Below, one piece after another: positions 5,796 through 13,396 of a DNA stretch of 16,446 nt. The position numbers and the translations under genes were made by a program. Origin of the DNA: JACRBK01 sp964427955 (lineage in GTDB: Bacteria > Chloroflexota > Anaerolineae > Aggregatilineales > Aggregatilineaceae); assembly GCA_964427955.1 (NCBI GenBank), contig CAYRWY010000089.1:1-16446 (forward strand), written 5' to 3'. Numbering within the stretch: position 1 is the first letter of the stretch; each line of letters opens with the position of its first letter. The notes under the pieces are model-generated. The model was given only the letters and a program-made list of their open reading frames with translations. It was not told where the DNA came from and did not search any database.

Positions 5796-8264
5796 ATGTC
5801 TGTAGATAATCTCGTGGGGCAGATGTTAGGTCAGTACGAACTGCGCGAACTTCTCGGCGCGGGTGGCATGGGGGCCGTCTATAAAGCCTATCAGGCCAAT
5901 CTCAAACGGTACGTAGCAGTCAAGGTTCTGGCCCCACACCTGGTCAACCAGGCGGGGGCGCTGGAACGGTTCAACCGCGAGGCGCAGACTTCGGCGGCGC
6001 TGGAACATCCCAACATCATCCCCATCTACGACTACGGCACCCAGCGCGGCATCAGCTACCTGGTGCTGAAACTGCTCACCGGCAGCTCGCTGGCCGAGCG
6101 GCTGGAACAAAACAAGGAGAATCTCCCCTCGTTGGGTGAGATCGCCGCCCTGCTCAAAGCGTTGGGGAGCGCCCTGGACTATGCCCATAGTCAAGGCGTG
6201 ATCCACCGCGACATCAAACCAAGTAACGTGATGTTCGACAACCACGGCCAACCCTACCTGGTGGATTTCGGCATCGCCAAGTTGGTCGAGGGCACCGCCG
6301 GAGGGCTGACGGCGTCCGGCATGGTGATCGGCACCTGGGGGTATATGGCTCCCGAACAGTGGCGCGCCGAAGAACTGAGCGGGGCCGCCGACCAGTACGC
6401 GCTGGGGGTCATGACTTACGCGCTGCTCACCGGGCGAATGCCGTTCGAGGCCCCTACCCCTGCCGGAATCATGCACCAACACCTGGTCGAAATGCCCACG
6501 CCTGCGCACGGCCTGCGCGCCAACCTCCCTGAAGCGGTCACCCTGGTGATCGAGCGGGCGATGGCAAAGGCCCCCCGCCAACGTTTCCCGACTTGTACCG
6601 CGTTGGCCCAGGCTTTTGACAGCGCGATTCAGGGCAACACCGGCGAGGCGACGCAATTCTTTACCATGCCGATCCAACCGCAAAAACTGCCCGCGACCGG
6701 CATCAGCCAGCCCTCGCGCGTTTTCTCCGAACCCGTGACGGTCACCCAACCGTTTTACAAGAGCCGGGCGGCCTGGATCATGATCGCGGTGATGGTCGCG
6801 CTGATCGCGGTGGTAATCGGCCTGCTGGTTACGAACGGTCAGGATGGGAGCGACAACGCCACGCCGGAGCCGACACAAGCGGCGGTCGTGCCGACCCAGA
6901 CCGAGCCACCCCTGGTAACGATTGACATCCGCGCGGCAGCCGAAGCCACCCGCAGCGCGGAGTTAACCCAAACCGCCACCCAATGGACCCCGGCACCTAC
7001 TGCCACCCTGACCGCCACGCCGGATATGCAAGCCTCCATACAGGCGGAAATGACGTGGTTGTTTTTCGAAGATCAGACCCTCACGGCCACGTCATGGACC
7101 AAAACTTCCACGCTGACCCCAACTTCGACCCTCACCCTCACCCCCACGCCCACGGCGACGGCGACCTCCACACCGACCGCGACAAGAACTTCCACACCCA
7201 CTGCCACACTGACGGCGACCGCGACGAAGACTTCCACGCCTACTGCTACGCTGACGCCGACCGCGACCCGGACACCTACTCGGACGAGCACGCCCACCGC
7301 GACCCGGACGGCGACTTTGCGGCCCACCATTACCCCTACGCCGTTTCCCATGAGTTTATCTTTGTATGGGCAGACTAGTTTCTATCCGCAGGGTTTCCAG
7401 AACATGATCTCGGATGCATCCTGGTCGCCGGATGGGAAGCGGATCGCGGCGGGCGGACATACGGAGGCCGTTACGGTGTGGAATGCTGCCGGGAGTACAT
7501 TGCTGCTGACCCTGGATGGTCACCCGGAATCCATTGGCGGGATTGACTGGTCGCCCGATGGCCGCCGGTTGATCAGCGTGGACTGGTCCGGCGATGCCAG
7601 GGTATGGAATGCTGATACGGGGCAATTGCTGGTGAATTTTTCCATCGGGGCCTACTACGATAACCGCGACGTCGAATGGTCGCCGGACGGCACCCTGGTC
7701 GCCCTGAGTGGTTGCGTCGACGATAATACGGCCTGGTTAGGCGCATGGGACCCCGACGATGGCCGTGCCGTGTGGCACACCACCTTTCCCAAGTCCGGCT
7801 GCATGTACTACCTCGTTTTCGGCATGTCGCCTAGTTTCTCCAGCGACAGCCGCCTGGTCCTTCAACCAGGAAATGGTACCGGGTGCTCGGCCTTTGACGC
7901 GACAACCGGTGCGCCAGTGCGAATTACAACCGACTATCCCTGTGGCTACTGGTCGCCGGATGGCACCCACGTCGCCAACAACACCGGCATCTGGGATGCA
8001 ACATCAGGCCGGTTGATTTACGCTTTGGAAGCCGACCAGATGTTTCGGACCTGGTCTCCCGATGGATACTTTTTCGTGACCCAGCAGGGCTATGCCCCAT
8101 CCATCGTGCATGTCCACAGCGTAAAAAACGGGCAGACCGTAGCGACCTTCGAGGGGCAGGCGGATATTATGGTGGATGTGGAGTGGACTCAGGATGGCAC
8201 CGTGCTGTCGACGGCGGGCTGGGATGGCAGCGTGGTGATCTGGCACGTGAGGTACCAACCCTAA
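5796..8264 (+). CDS. PknB-type Ser/Thr kinase with extracellular WD-type beta-propeller
   Basis: An 822-residue transmembrane kinase. The cytoplasmic Hanks-type catalytic domain spans about 14-275: glycine loop GAGGMGAVYK (21-30), Lys43 in VAVKVL, Glu62, catalytic HRDIKPSN (137-144), DFG at 157-159, and GTWGYMAPEQW (179-189). All are intact, so it should be active. One membrane helix lies at about 325-345. Outside, a Thr/Pro linker (about 346-518) leads to a C-terminal domain with seven repeats of a WSPDG-like turn (543, 585, 628, a degenerate one near 681, 719, 753, 797), each followed by a VWNAxTG-like strand. This predicts a seven-bladed propeller that may sense an external ligand. AGGGGG four bases before the ATG supports the start. 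It is a single-gene unit with its own promoter and no phosphatase nearby. A periplasm-like or wall location of the propeller is inferred from topology. Confidence 0.93.
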   Translation: MSVDNLVGQMLGQYELRELLGAGGMGAVYKAYQANLKRYVAVKVLAPHLVNQAGALERFNREAQTSAALEHPNIIPIYDYGTQRGISYLVLKLLTGSSLAERLEQNKENLPSLGEIAALLKALGSALDYAHSQGVIHRDIKPSNVMFDNHGQPYLVDFGIAKLVEGTAGGLTASGMVIGTWGYMAPEQWRAEELSGAADQYALGVMTYALLTGRMPFEAPTPAGIMHQHLVEMPTPAHGLRANLPEAVTLVIERAMAKAPRQRFPTCTALAQAFDSAIQGNTGEATQFFTMPIQPQKLPATGISQPSRVFSEPVTVTQPFYKSRAAWIMIAVMVALIAVVIGLLVTNGQDGSDNATPEPTQAAVVPTQTEPPLVTIDIRAAAEATRSAELTQTATQWTPAPTATLTATPDMQASIQAEMTWLFFEDQTLTATSWTKTSTLTPTSTLTLTPTPTATATSTPTATRTSTPTATLTATATKTSTPTATLTPTATRTPTRTSTPTATRTATLRPTITPTPFPMSLSLYGQTSFYPQGFQNMISDASWSPDGKRIAAGGHTEAVTVWNAAGSTLLLTLDGHPESIGGIDWSPDGRRLISVDWSGDARVWNADTGQLLVNFSIGAYYDNRDVEWSPDGTLVALSGCVDDNTAWLGAWDPDDGRAVWHTTFPKSGCMYYLVFGMSPSFSSDSRLVLQPGNGTGCSAFDATTGAPVRITTDYPCGYWSPDGTHVANNTGIWDATSGRLIYALEADQMFRTWSPDGYFFVTQQGYAPSIVHVHSVKNGQTVATFEGQADIMVDVEWTQDGTVLSTAGWDGSVVIWHVRYQP
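6960..7349 (+). repeat. Low-complexity Thr/Pro coding repeat in the kinase
   Basis: This stretch encodes about 130 residues dominated by Thr, Pro, Ala and Ser in short units such as TPTAT, TSTPTAT and TRTSTPT; the densest part is 7080-7349. It is an extended, likely rigid stalk between the membrane and the propeller and is a plausible O-glycosylation target. The repeat makes several other frames look open, including a Val/Gly-rich one on the - strand; these are shadows. Such runs are prone to length change by slippage. Confidence 0.85.
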
Positions 8265-8283
8265 ATCGGGGCCGATAAAAGAA

Positions 8284-8309
8284 GAAACCGGCGTCCGGAC
8301 GCCGGTTTC
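8284..8309 (-). terminator. Terminator of the tRNA-Arg transcript
   Basis: A perfect 26-bp palindrome (left arm GAAACCGGCGTCC) forms a stem of about 12 bp. On the - strand it is followed by TTCTTTTATC, a U-rich tail, and lies 8 bases past the 3' end of tRNA-Arg. It also lies 19 bases after the kinase stop on the + strand, where the following bases are not U-rich, so it may act there as a stem only. Confidence 0.75.
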
Positions 8310-8317
8310 ACGCTTGA

Positions 8318-8389
8318 TACCCCCAGCAGGACTCGAACCTGCGCCTCTGCCTCCGGAGGGCAACGCTCTATCCTCTGAGCTATGGGGGC
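8318..8389 (-). tRNA. tRNA-Arg, anticodon CCG
   Basis: A complete cloverleaf can be drawn on the - strand. The acceptor is GCCCCCA with TGGGGGT (the first pair is G-U), and the D stem is GCTC/GAGC. The anticodon stem TTGCC/GGCAG holds the loop CTCCGGA with CCG at 8354-8356, reading codon CGG. The T arm is GCAGG-TTCGAGT-CCTGC, and the discriminator base is A. The CCA end is not encoded. It shares the strand of the EthD-YbaK gene 40 bases upstream and has its own terminator downstream. Confidence 0.95.
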
Positions 8390-8429
8390 ACGTCACCGTA
8401 TCGTTATTGTACCAGCAATAGAACGTGCG

Positions 8430-9239
8430 TCAAGGCTCTGGCCGAGGCGGAAGTTCGTCTTCCAGCATGGGCGCCAGTTCGGCCTCACTGATCCGCAGCA
8501 GTTCGGCACTCGTCAGCTTGAGCAGGGCGTCGATGCCCCCGCCCCCGGCGTAGATCGTCTCGTACGCGCGGACTGCCGGGTCCATAAAGGTCGCCATCCG
8601 GGTCTTCAGACCGATGGGCGGCACGGTCCCTTTGCCATAGCCCGTGATCTCCAACACCTGGTCGGGATTGGCCAGCTTGATCCGCTGCACGTTGATATTG
8701 AGCCGCTGCGCCAGCTTACGGAAATCCACCCGCCGGGTTCCACAGCCGAAGACGAGAAAGGGCCGATCATCGACCAGCAGGACCACGGACTTCACGATCT
8801 GGTTCACGTCAACACCCAGCGCCGCGGCGGCGGCGGGTACGGTCGGCGTGGGCTTACCGGGGAACACGATCTCGGCGGCAACCTGGTGCTGATCCAGGTA
8901 GGCCTGCAACGTCTGAGGGGTGAGAGGTTTGGCAGATCGCGGCTCGACCTCTTCGACAAACATTACCTCGACGTCCGATCCGGCCAGGCTGATCAGGTCC
9001 TTCCCTGCTATCACGCCCTCCGGCGCATTGAGCGCCGCGTCCAACGCCGGAAAGTCGTCAAAATACACCTCGACCACCTGGCGATAGGCCACGCTGCCGC
9101 CGGGTCCTCCCAGAACGCGACCCTCGATGATCCTCTTCACGCCGGGCATCTTTTTCAACAGCCCCAGGTTGGCCCCATAGCGCCGCTCGATATCGCCGCT
9201 GTCCAGCGCGATCCGGAATAACAACACCAGCTTGACCAT
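8430..9239 (-). CDS. EthD-like domain fused to YbaK/ProX-type aminoacyl-tRNA deacylase
   Basis: A 269-residue fusion. Residues 1-97 resemble an EthD/Dabb ferredoxin-like domain: MVKLVLLF at the start, then ANLGLLKKMPGVKRI, VVEVYFDDFPALDAAL and SDVEVMFVEEVE, the order seen in EthD proteins. Residues about 105-250 match the YbaK/EbsC fold that removes wrongly charged amino acids from tRNA. Supporting features are the region QIVKSVVLL, with Lys150 at the place of the conserved functional Lys, then FLVFGCGTRRVDFRKLA and the GxGKGTVPPIGL loop. The EthD half may only aid dimerisation; its role here is unknown. A longer ORF reaches 9344, but GAGG five bases before ATG 9239 fixes the start. It follows the ElaB-like gene by 7 bases, so the two form an operon, with tRNA-Arg just downstream on the same strand. 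Confidence 0.85.
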   Translation of the reverse strand: MVKLVLLFRIALDSGDIERRYGANLGLLKKMPGVKRIIEGRVLGGPGGSVAYRQVVEVYFDDFPALDAALNAPEGVIAGKDLISLAGSDVEVMFVEEVEPRSAKPLTPQTLQAYLDQHQVAAEIVFPGKPTPTVPAAAAALGVDVNQIVKSVVLLVDDRPFLVFGCGTRRVDFRKLAQRLNINVQRIKLANPDQVLEITGYGKGTVPPIGLKTRMATFMDPAVRAYETIYAGGGGIDALLKLTSAELLRISEAELAPMLEDELPPRPEP

Positions 9240-9246
9240 GCGAACC

Positions 9247-9624
9247 TCAATCTCGTTGACGGAAACTGCGGCCAAAGATGGCCCCGACCAGAAACGCAAT
9301 GGCCACTGCCTGCCAGGGCTTGGCCTGAACCCGCACGGTAGCATCGCCTGTCATCTGATCCAGCGTGTGGCTGTGCAGGTAGACGGCGGCACGCTCCAGG
9401 CTGCGCGAAAGCTGCTGCGCCTGGCGAATCGCGACTTCGTCGCCAGAGTGGAACGCTTCCGAGCGAATGCGATCCGCCGCCACGATCAACTGGTCGGCAG
9501 CCGAGTCTTTGGTCGCATAGACGCGCTGGATCACCGACCGGCGCGCCTCTCGCAGCGGGGTACGCTGCCGGTGACCGGCTTCGGCGTGCGGATCGGACGG
9601 TGTGGCGTAGTCGGGCTGTTCCAT
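9247..9624 (-). CDS. Small ElaB/YqjD (DUF883)-like membrane-anchored protein
   Basis: A 125-residue protein with a hydrophilic N-terminus and an amphipathic helical middle (about 40-90). A short C-terminal hydrophobic segment with small residues, PWQAVAIAFLVGAIFGRSF (103-121), is followed by a basic end. This plan (soluble helix, KPW, glycine-containing anchor, Arg tail) is that of ElaB/YqjD-type proteins, some of which bind ribosomes at the membrane in stationary phase in E. coli. Similarity here is of layout and the anchor motif, so the family call is moderate. GGAGG 7 bases before ATG 9624 selects this start over codons up to 9660. It is the first gene of an operon with the EthD-YbaK gene. 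Confidence 0.7.
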   Translation of the reverse strand: MEQPDYATPSDPHAEAGHRQRTPLREARRSVIQRVYATKDSAADQLIVAADRIRSEAFHSGDEVAIRQAQQLSRSLERAAVYLHSHTLDQMTGDATVRVQAKPWQAVAIAFLVGAIFGRSFRQRD

Positions 9625-9643
9625 CGTATCCCCTCCGGAAGGA

Positions 9644-9672
9644 TTGGCGCATTTTTTCAAACGTGTTAGGAT
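9644..9672 (+). promoter_or_regulatory. Probable promoter of the VanW-type gene
   Basis: TTGGCG (9644-9649), a 17-bp spacer and TAGGAT (9667-9672) carry TG just upstream of the -10 (TGT before TAGGAT). Transcription would start near 9679, about 60 bases before ATG 9739. It lies in the divergent gap with the ElaB-like gene, whose own promoter I could not identify. Confidence 0.42.
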
Positions 9673-9738
9673 ACCTCATAAGAAATGGGGTTGCGACAAA
9701 AAAATCCGCCGTCATTGCATTCTGTAGAGGTAGCAACT

Positions 9739-11622
9739 ATGGGTCTCTCTTATCCTCGCCCAACGGCCCCCTATCCCCCGGTGTACAGCGCGCCGCGCCG
9801 CATGAATCCCTGGGCACTGCGCCTGACGATGCTGGTCTTTTCGGGTTTGATCCTGCTTTTCCTGACCCTGATGATTCTCGTCTCAGGGTATGAGTTTCTG
9901 CATCAGGGCGAAATCTACCCGGGTGTCTCAACCGTGTTCGACGTCAACCTGGCAGGCATGACACACGCCGAAGCTGTCAGGGCGCTGTCGGAACGCTTCA
10001 GCTATCCCCAGGATGCGACGTTCACATTTCGCTATGGGGATCAGACCTGGCAGTTCACGGCCAGCGACCTCGGCGTGCAGTTGGACGCTGACGCTACCGT
10101 TGATGCCGCGTACCAGGCCGGGCGCGAAGGCAACCGGATCGAGGCGCTGCTGGACCAGATCGACATCTGGTTCAATGGCTATCCCGTGACGCCGATCATC
10201 ACCTACAACCAGACCGACGCGGAGCGGATTCTCACCGAGATCGCCAATACCTACGTCAACCGCCCGGTCATCGACGCGGCGCTGACCGTCCGGGATCACA
10301 AGGCTTACGCGCCGCCCAGCCAGGTCGGGCGCGGCGTGGACATTCCGGCCACACTCAACGCGCTGCGCGGGGAGATCGTCGCGCTCAACACGCACAGCGA
10401 GATTTCGCTGGTCGTCAAGGAAACCGCGCCGTCCGTGCTGGACGCCACCCAGGCCGCGGCGCAGATCAACCTGGCGCTGTCGGCGCCCGTCACGTTCTAC
10501 ACCCGGCCCGAAGATCACATCGATCATGAACCGTGGATTTCTCAGATCGAGTCGCTGGAAGAAATGCTGGTCATCGAGCCGGTGCAAAACGAGGATGGCA
10601 CCGGCAGCTACAACGTCAGCCTGAGCCTGGACCAGGCGCGTGATTTTCTCGAAAAGCTGGCGCCTGACCTGACCGTGCAGCCGGTAAACGCCCGGTTCAC
10701 CTTCAACGACGACACCCGGCAGCTCGACGTGCTGGCCAACAGCGTGAACGGACGCGGGTTGGACGTCGAAAGCACGCTGGCGGCCTTCGAAAAAGCCGTC
10801 TTCGCTGCGAACCCGGCGGACCGGCGCGTGGCGCTGATCTTCCAGGACATTCCGGCAACCATCCCCGACACGGCGACGGCTGCCCAACTGGGCATCATCG
10901 AGCAAGTGATCAAACGCACAACCTACTTCTACGGGTCTACCGCCGCCCGCCGGAACAATATCGTCGTCGCGGCTTCGCGTTTTCACGGGCTGGTGATCGC
11001 CCCCAACGCGACCTTCTCCTTCAACGAATGGCTGGGCGACGTCAGCGCCGAAAGCGGCTATGAGCAGGGCTTGATCATCGTGGGCAACCAGACAATCACC
11101 GGCGTGGGCGGCGGCGTGTGCCAGGTGGCCAGCACGGCGTTCCAGACGGCCTTCTACGGCGGCTATCCGATCCTGGAACGGGTGGAACATGCCTACCGGG
11201 TCGGCTATTACGAAGAGGGCGAGGGTCCGGGGATGGATGCGACCGTCTATTCGCCGATTGTGGACTTCCGTTTCCAAAACGACACGCCGTATTACCTGCT
11301 GATCGAGACCTACGTCGATCTGAACAACGCCACCGTCACCTGGAAATTCTATAGCACGAGCATGAATCGCCGGGTGGAAAAAGACGGGCCGTATGTCCGC
11401 AATGTCACCTCGCCGCCCCCGGCCAGCTACCACTCCAACTCGGCCCTCACCCTGGGCCAGATTCGCCAGATCGACTACGCTGTCAGCGGGGCCGACGTCT
11501 ACGTCTACCGGACGGTGTACCAGGACGACCGCGTGATCATCGATCACGAGGAATTCCACAGCCACTATGTCCCCTGGGCCGACCAATACGAGGTCGCGCC
11601 GGGCGATCCGCGCATCAACTAG
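9739..11622 (+). CDS. VanW-family envelope protein with peptidoglycan-binding-like domains
   Basis: A 627-residue protein anchored by one N-terminal helix (about 29-50) after a short Pro-rich cytoplasmic tail; the rest should be outside. Residues about 58-380 hold two stretches resembling PG_binding_4 domains, found before VanW in YoaR-like proteins. The VanW domain runs about 393-540 with its hallmarks: FSFNEWLGDVS, the TGVGGGVCQVAST core with Cys461, and EHAYRVGYY. The tail (541-627), with DVYVYRTVYQDD, looks like a degenerate G5-type domain. VanW proteins occur in some vancomycin-resistance clusters, but their biochemical role is unsettled and no van genes are here, so resistance should not be inferred; a cell-wall role is likely. 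An in-frame ATG at 9685 exists, but GAGG 8 bases before ATG 9739 fits better. Confidence 0.9.
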   Translation: MGLSYPRPTAPYPPVYSAPRRMNPWALRLTMLVFSGLILLFLTLMILVSGYEFLHQGEIYPGVSTVFDVNLAGMTHAEAVRALSERFSYPQDATFTFRYGDQTWQFTASDLGVQLDADATVDAAYQAGREGNRIEALLDQIDIWFNGYPVTPIITYNQTDAERILTEIANTYVNRPVIDAALTVRDHKAYAPPSQVGRGVDIPATLNALRGEIVALNTHSEISLVVKETAPSVLDATQAAAQINLALSAPVTFYTRPEDHIDHEPWISQIESLEEMLVIEPVQNEDGTGSYNVSLSLDQARDFLEKLAPDLTVQPVNARFTFNDDTRQLDVLANSVNGRGLDVESTLAAFEKAVFAANPADRRVALIFQDIPATIPDTATAAQLGIIEQVIKRTTYFYGSTAARRNNIVVAASRFHGLVIAPNATFSFNEWLGDVSAESGYEQGLIIVGNQTITGVGGGVCQVASTAFQTAFYGGYPILERVEHAYRVGYYEEGEGPGMDATVYSPIVDFRFQNDTPYYLLIETYVDLNNATVTWKFYSTSMNRRVEKDGPYVRNVTSPPPASYHSNSALTLGQIRQIDYAVSGADVYVYRTVYQDDRVIIDHEEFHSHYVPWADQYEVAPGDPRIN

Positions 11623-11645
11623 ATCGCCCCTCGCCAGTCGATCCG

Positions 11646-11679
11646 ACAGGGTTTCCCGGCTGGGAGACCCTGTTTTTTT
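11646..11679 (+). terminator. Strong intrinsic terminator after the VanW gene
   Basis: A 12-bp stem (11646-11657 with 11662-11673, one G-U pair) with the tetraloop GGCT runs directly into seven T residues (11673-11679). It begins 23 bases past the stop codon and separates this gene from radA. Confidence 0.93.
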
Positions 11680-11697
11680 CACCCGGAAGTACAGACG

Positions 11698-11726
11698 TTG
11701 CGCAGAACATCCGTTCGCGCTAGACT
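11698..11726 (+). promoter_or_regulatory. Probable promoter of radA
   Basis: TTGCGC (11698-11703), a 17-bp spacer and TAGACT (11721-11726) lie between the VanW terminator and radA. The transcription start would be near 11733, leaving a leader of about 38 bases. No inverted repeat typical of a LexA box is evident. Confidence 0.45.
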
Positions 11727-11770
11727 CTAGTCGAGAACAGCAGCCGCGAAACGGTCGGAGCAAAGCGCAG

Positions 11771-13150
11771 ATGGCGAAAAGTCATGTGTTTTACGAGTGT
11801 CAAAACTGCGGGCGGAAGACGCCGCGCTACATGGGCAAGTGCCCGGCCTGTGGGGAATTCAACACCCTGATCGAGATGGTCGAGGAACCCGAACCCGCCA
11901 AAGGAGCGGAGCGGGCCGCGTCCGCCCGCCGGTCCAAACCCCAACGTCTGAACGAGGTTTCCGGCGACGCGGGCGAACGCTACACGGTCCCGGTGGAAGA
12001 ACTCTCGCGCGTGCTGGGCGGCGGACTCGTGCCGGGCAGCATCGTGCTGGTGGGCGGCGATCCGGGGATCGGCAAAAGCACCCTGCTGCTGCAAGTGTCG
12101 GCGCTGATGGATCAGACCGCCGGGCCGGTGCTGTACGTCAGCGGCGAGGAGAGTGAGCGCCAGATCAAGATGCGCGCCGAGCGGCTGTCGCTCAACCCCA
12201 CCAACCTGTTCCTGGTCACCGAAACCGAAATCGGGGCGATCATGGCGCACATCGAGACGATCAAGCCGCGCCTGCTGATCGTGGATTCGATCCAGACCAC
12301 GTATTTCGAGGGCAAAGCCTCCGCCGCCGGGAGCGTCAGCCAGGTGCGAGAATGTGCCAGCCAGTTCCGCGAACTCGCCAAAAACAGCGGCATCGCGGTG
12401 CTGCTGGTCGGGCACGTCACCAAAGAAGGCATCATCGCCGGGCCGCGTGTGCTGGAGCACATCGTCGATACCGTGCTCTACCTGGAAGGCGACCGTTTCC
12501 AGGCGTACCGCCTGCTGCGCAGTGTCAAGAACCGCTTCGGACCGACCAGCGAAGTCGGCGTCTTCGAGATGCGTGACCGGGGGCTGGTGGAGATCACCAA
12601 CCCGTCGGAGGTGTTCATCGCCGAAAGGGTCGTGAATGCGCCGGGCAGCGCCATCGCTGTAACACTCGAAGGCACGCGCCCGCTGCTGGTCGAGATCCAG
12701 GCGCTCGCCAGCCAGACGGTCTACCCCAACCCGCGCCGCACCGCCAACGGGATCGACTTCAACCGGATGTTGTTGATCACCGCCGTGCTCACGCAGCGCC
12801 TCGGCCTGAAATTGTACGAAAAAGACATCTTCGTCAACGTGATCAGCGGCCTCAAGATCGACGAACCGGCTGCCGACCTCGCCATCGCCGTAGCCATCGC
12901 GTCCAGCGTGTGGAATGTGCCGGTCCCTGCCGACATGGCCTTCGTGGGAGAAATCGGCTTGAGCGGCGAACTGCGAGCCGTCAGCCAGACTCCGGCGCGC
13001 GTCCGAGAGGCCGCCAAGCTGGGCTTCCGGCGCGTGGTCGTCCCGCGCACGTTCCGCCGCGAAGAAGTGGCACGCGAGGGCGTCGAGCTGATCCCGGTGC
13101 GCGGCGTACCGGAGGCGTTGGAAAAGGCCCTGCCCCAACCCCGATCCTGA
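11771..13150 (+). CDS. radA: DNA repair protein RadA
   Basis: A RecA-like ATPase (Sms) that drives branch migration of recombination intermediates. It has 459 residues, the usual length. Domains in order: a C4 zinc finger (Cys10, Cys13, Cys24, Cys27 in YECQNCGRKTPRYMGKCPAC); an ATPase core with Walker A GGDPGIGKST (95-104), LLIVDS as Walker B (168-173) and the RadA-specific KNRFG at 253-257; and a C-terminal Lon-protease-like domain (about 285-455, with DLAIAVAIASS and GEIGLSGELRAV) that is structural rather than proteolytic. All signature motifs are intact. The open frame extends upstream to 11567, but that part lies across the VanW end and its terminator; ATG 11771 with GGAG upstream gives the canonical MAKSHVFYEC start. 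Confidence 0.97.
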   Translation: MAKSHVFYECQNCGRKTPRYMGKCPACGEFNTLIEMVEEPEPAKGAERAASARRSKPQRLNEVSGDAGERYTVPVEELSRVLGGGLVPGSIVLVGGDPGIGKSTLLLQVSALMDQTAGPVLYVSGEESERQIKMRAERLSLNPTNLFLVTETEIGAIMAHIETIKPRLLIVDSIQTTYFEGKASAAGSVSQVRECASQFRELAKNSGIAVLLVGHVTKEGIIAGPRVLEHIVDTVLYLEGDRFQAYRLLRSVKNRFGPTSEVGVFEMRDRGLVEITNPSEVFIAERVVNAPGSAIAVTLEGTRPLLVEIQALASQTVYPNPRRTANGIDFNRMLLITAVLTQRLGLKLYEKDIFVNVISGLKIDEPAADLAIAVAIASSVWNVPVPADMAFVGEIGLSGELRAVSQTPARVREAAKLGFRRVVVPRTFRREEVAREGVELIPVRGVPEALEKALPQPRS

Positions 13151-13170
13151 TCAGATTCCAGCCCAATCCA

Positions 13171-13200
13171 TTGACTTTCCGCAAGCTTGTGATATATACT
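13171..13200 (+). promoter_or_regulatory. Promoter of the ABC uptake operon
   Basis: TTGACT (13171-13176), an 18-bp spacer and TATACT (13195-13200), each five of six to consensus, make the best promoter in the window. Transcription should start near 13207, leaving a leader of about 190 bases before the binding-protein ATG. The leader has no gene that I can support; an isolated AAAGGAG at 13316-13322 has no start codon suitably placed after it. Confidence 0.65.
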
Positions 13201-13242
13201 GGTGTTAAGTGGCTTATGCCACACTATGCCAGTATAAGCCAC
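13195..13242. promoter_or_regulatory. Two overlapping dyads at the operon promoter (operator or attenuator)
   Basis: Dyad 1 is centred at 13215.5. It has outer arms TATACTGG (13195-13202) / CCAGTATA (13229-13236) and inner arms GTGGC (13209-13213) / GCCAC (13218-13222). Dyad 2 has arms GTGGCTTAT (13209-13217) / ATAAGCCAC (13234-13242), centred at 13225.5, exactly 10 bp further on. Dyad 1 includes the -10 box, so a bound regulator would block transcription. Dyad 2 lies wholly in the expected RNA, and six T residues follow at 13256-13261, 13 bases after its stem, so an RNA role is possible but weaker. Confidence 0.6.
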
Positions 13243-13396
13243 ATGAGAATTAGACTTTTTTGAGCCATGACCATTCTCCACATGCATCTCTCAATCCTCG
13301 CTTCGTTCACCTAACAAAGGAGTGCCGCATAACCTCATTTGACGCTCAACCGCAAGACCTGCTCAACGTCCACTTGAAATAGATATGGAGAATAAA

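Noticed and set aside
6983..7378. His/Asp-rich + strand frame inside the kinase stalk
   Set aside because: It is produced by shifting the Thr/Pro repeat by one frame; its apparent HTD/HDP repeats have no start signal.
9739..11622. Vancomycin resistance function for the VanW-type protein
   Set aside because: No vanA/B/H/X/Y/S/R homolog is near, and VanW domains are widespread in wall proteins unrelated to resistance.
9928..11763. 611-codon open frame on the - strand opposite the VanW gene
   Set aside because: It runs through the VanW terminator and radA promoter, has no Shine-Dalgarno or domain, and mirrors a well-supported gene.
13216..13263. 15-codon possible leader peptide in the transporter leader (ATG 13216 to TGA 13263)
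   Set aside because: It has no Shine-Dalgarno, lies inside the dyad, and has no run of a regulatory amino acid, so it is probably chance.
13316..13341. AAAGGAG ribosome-binding-like site before GTG 13322
   Set aside because: The GTG opens only a six-codon frame and overlaps the site itself. No real gene follows.
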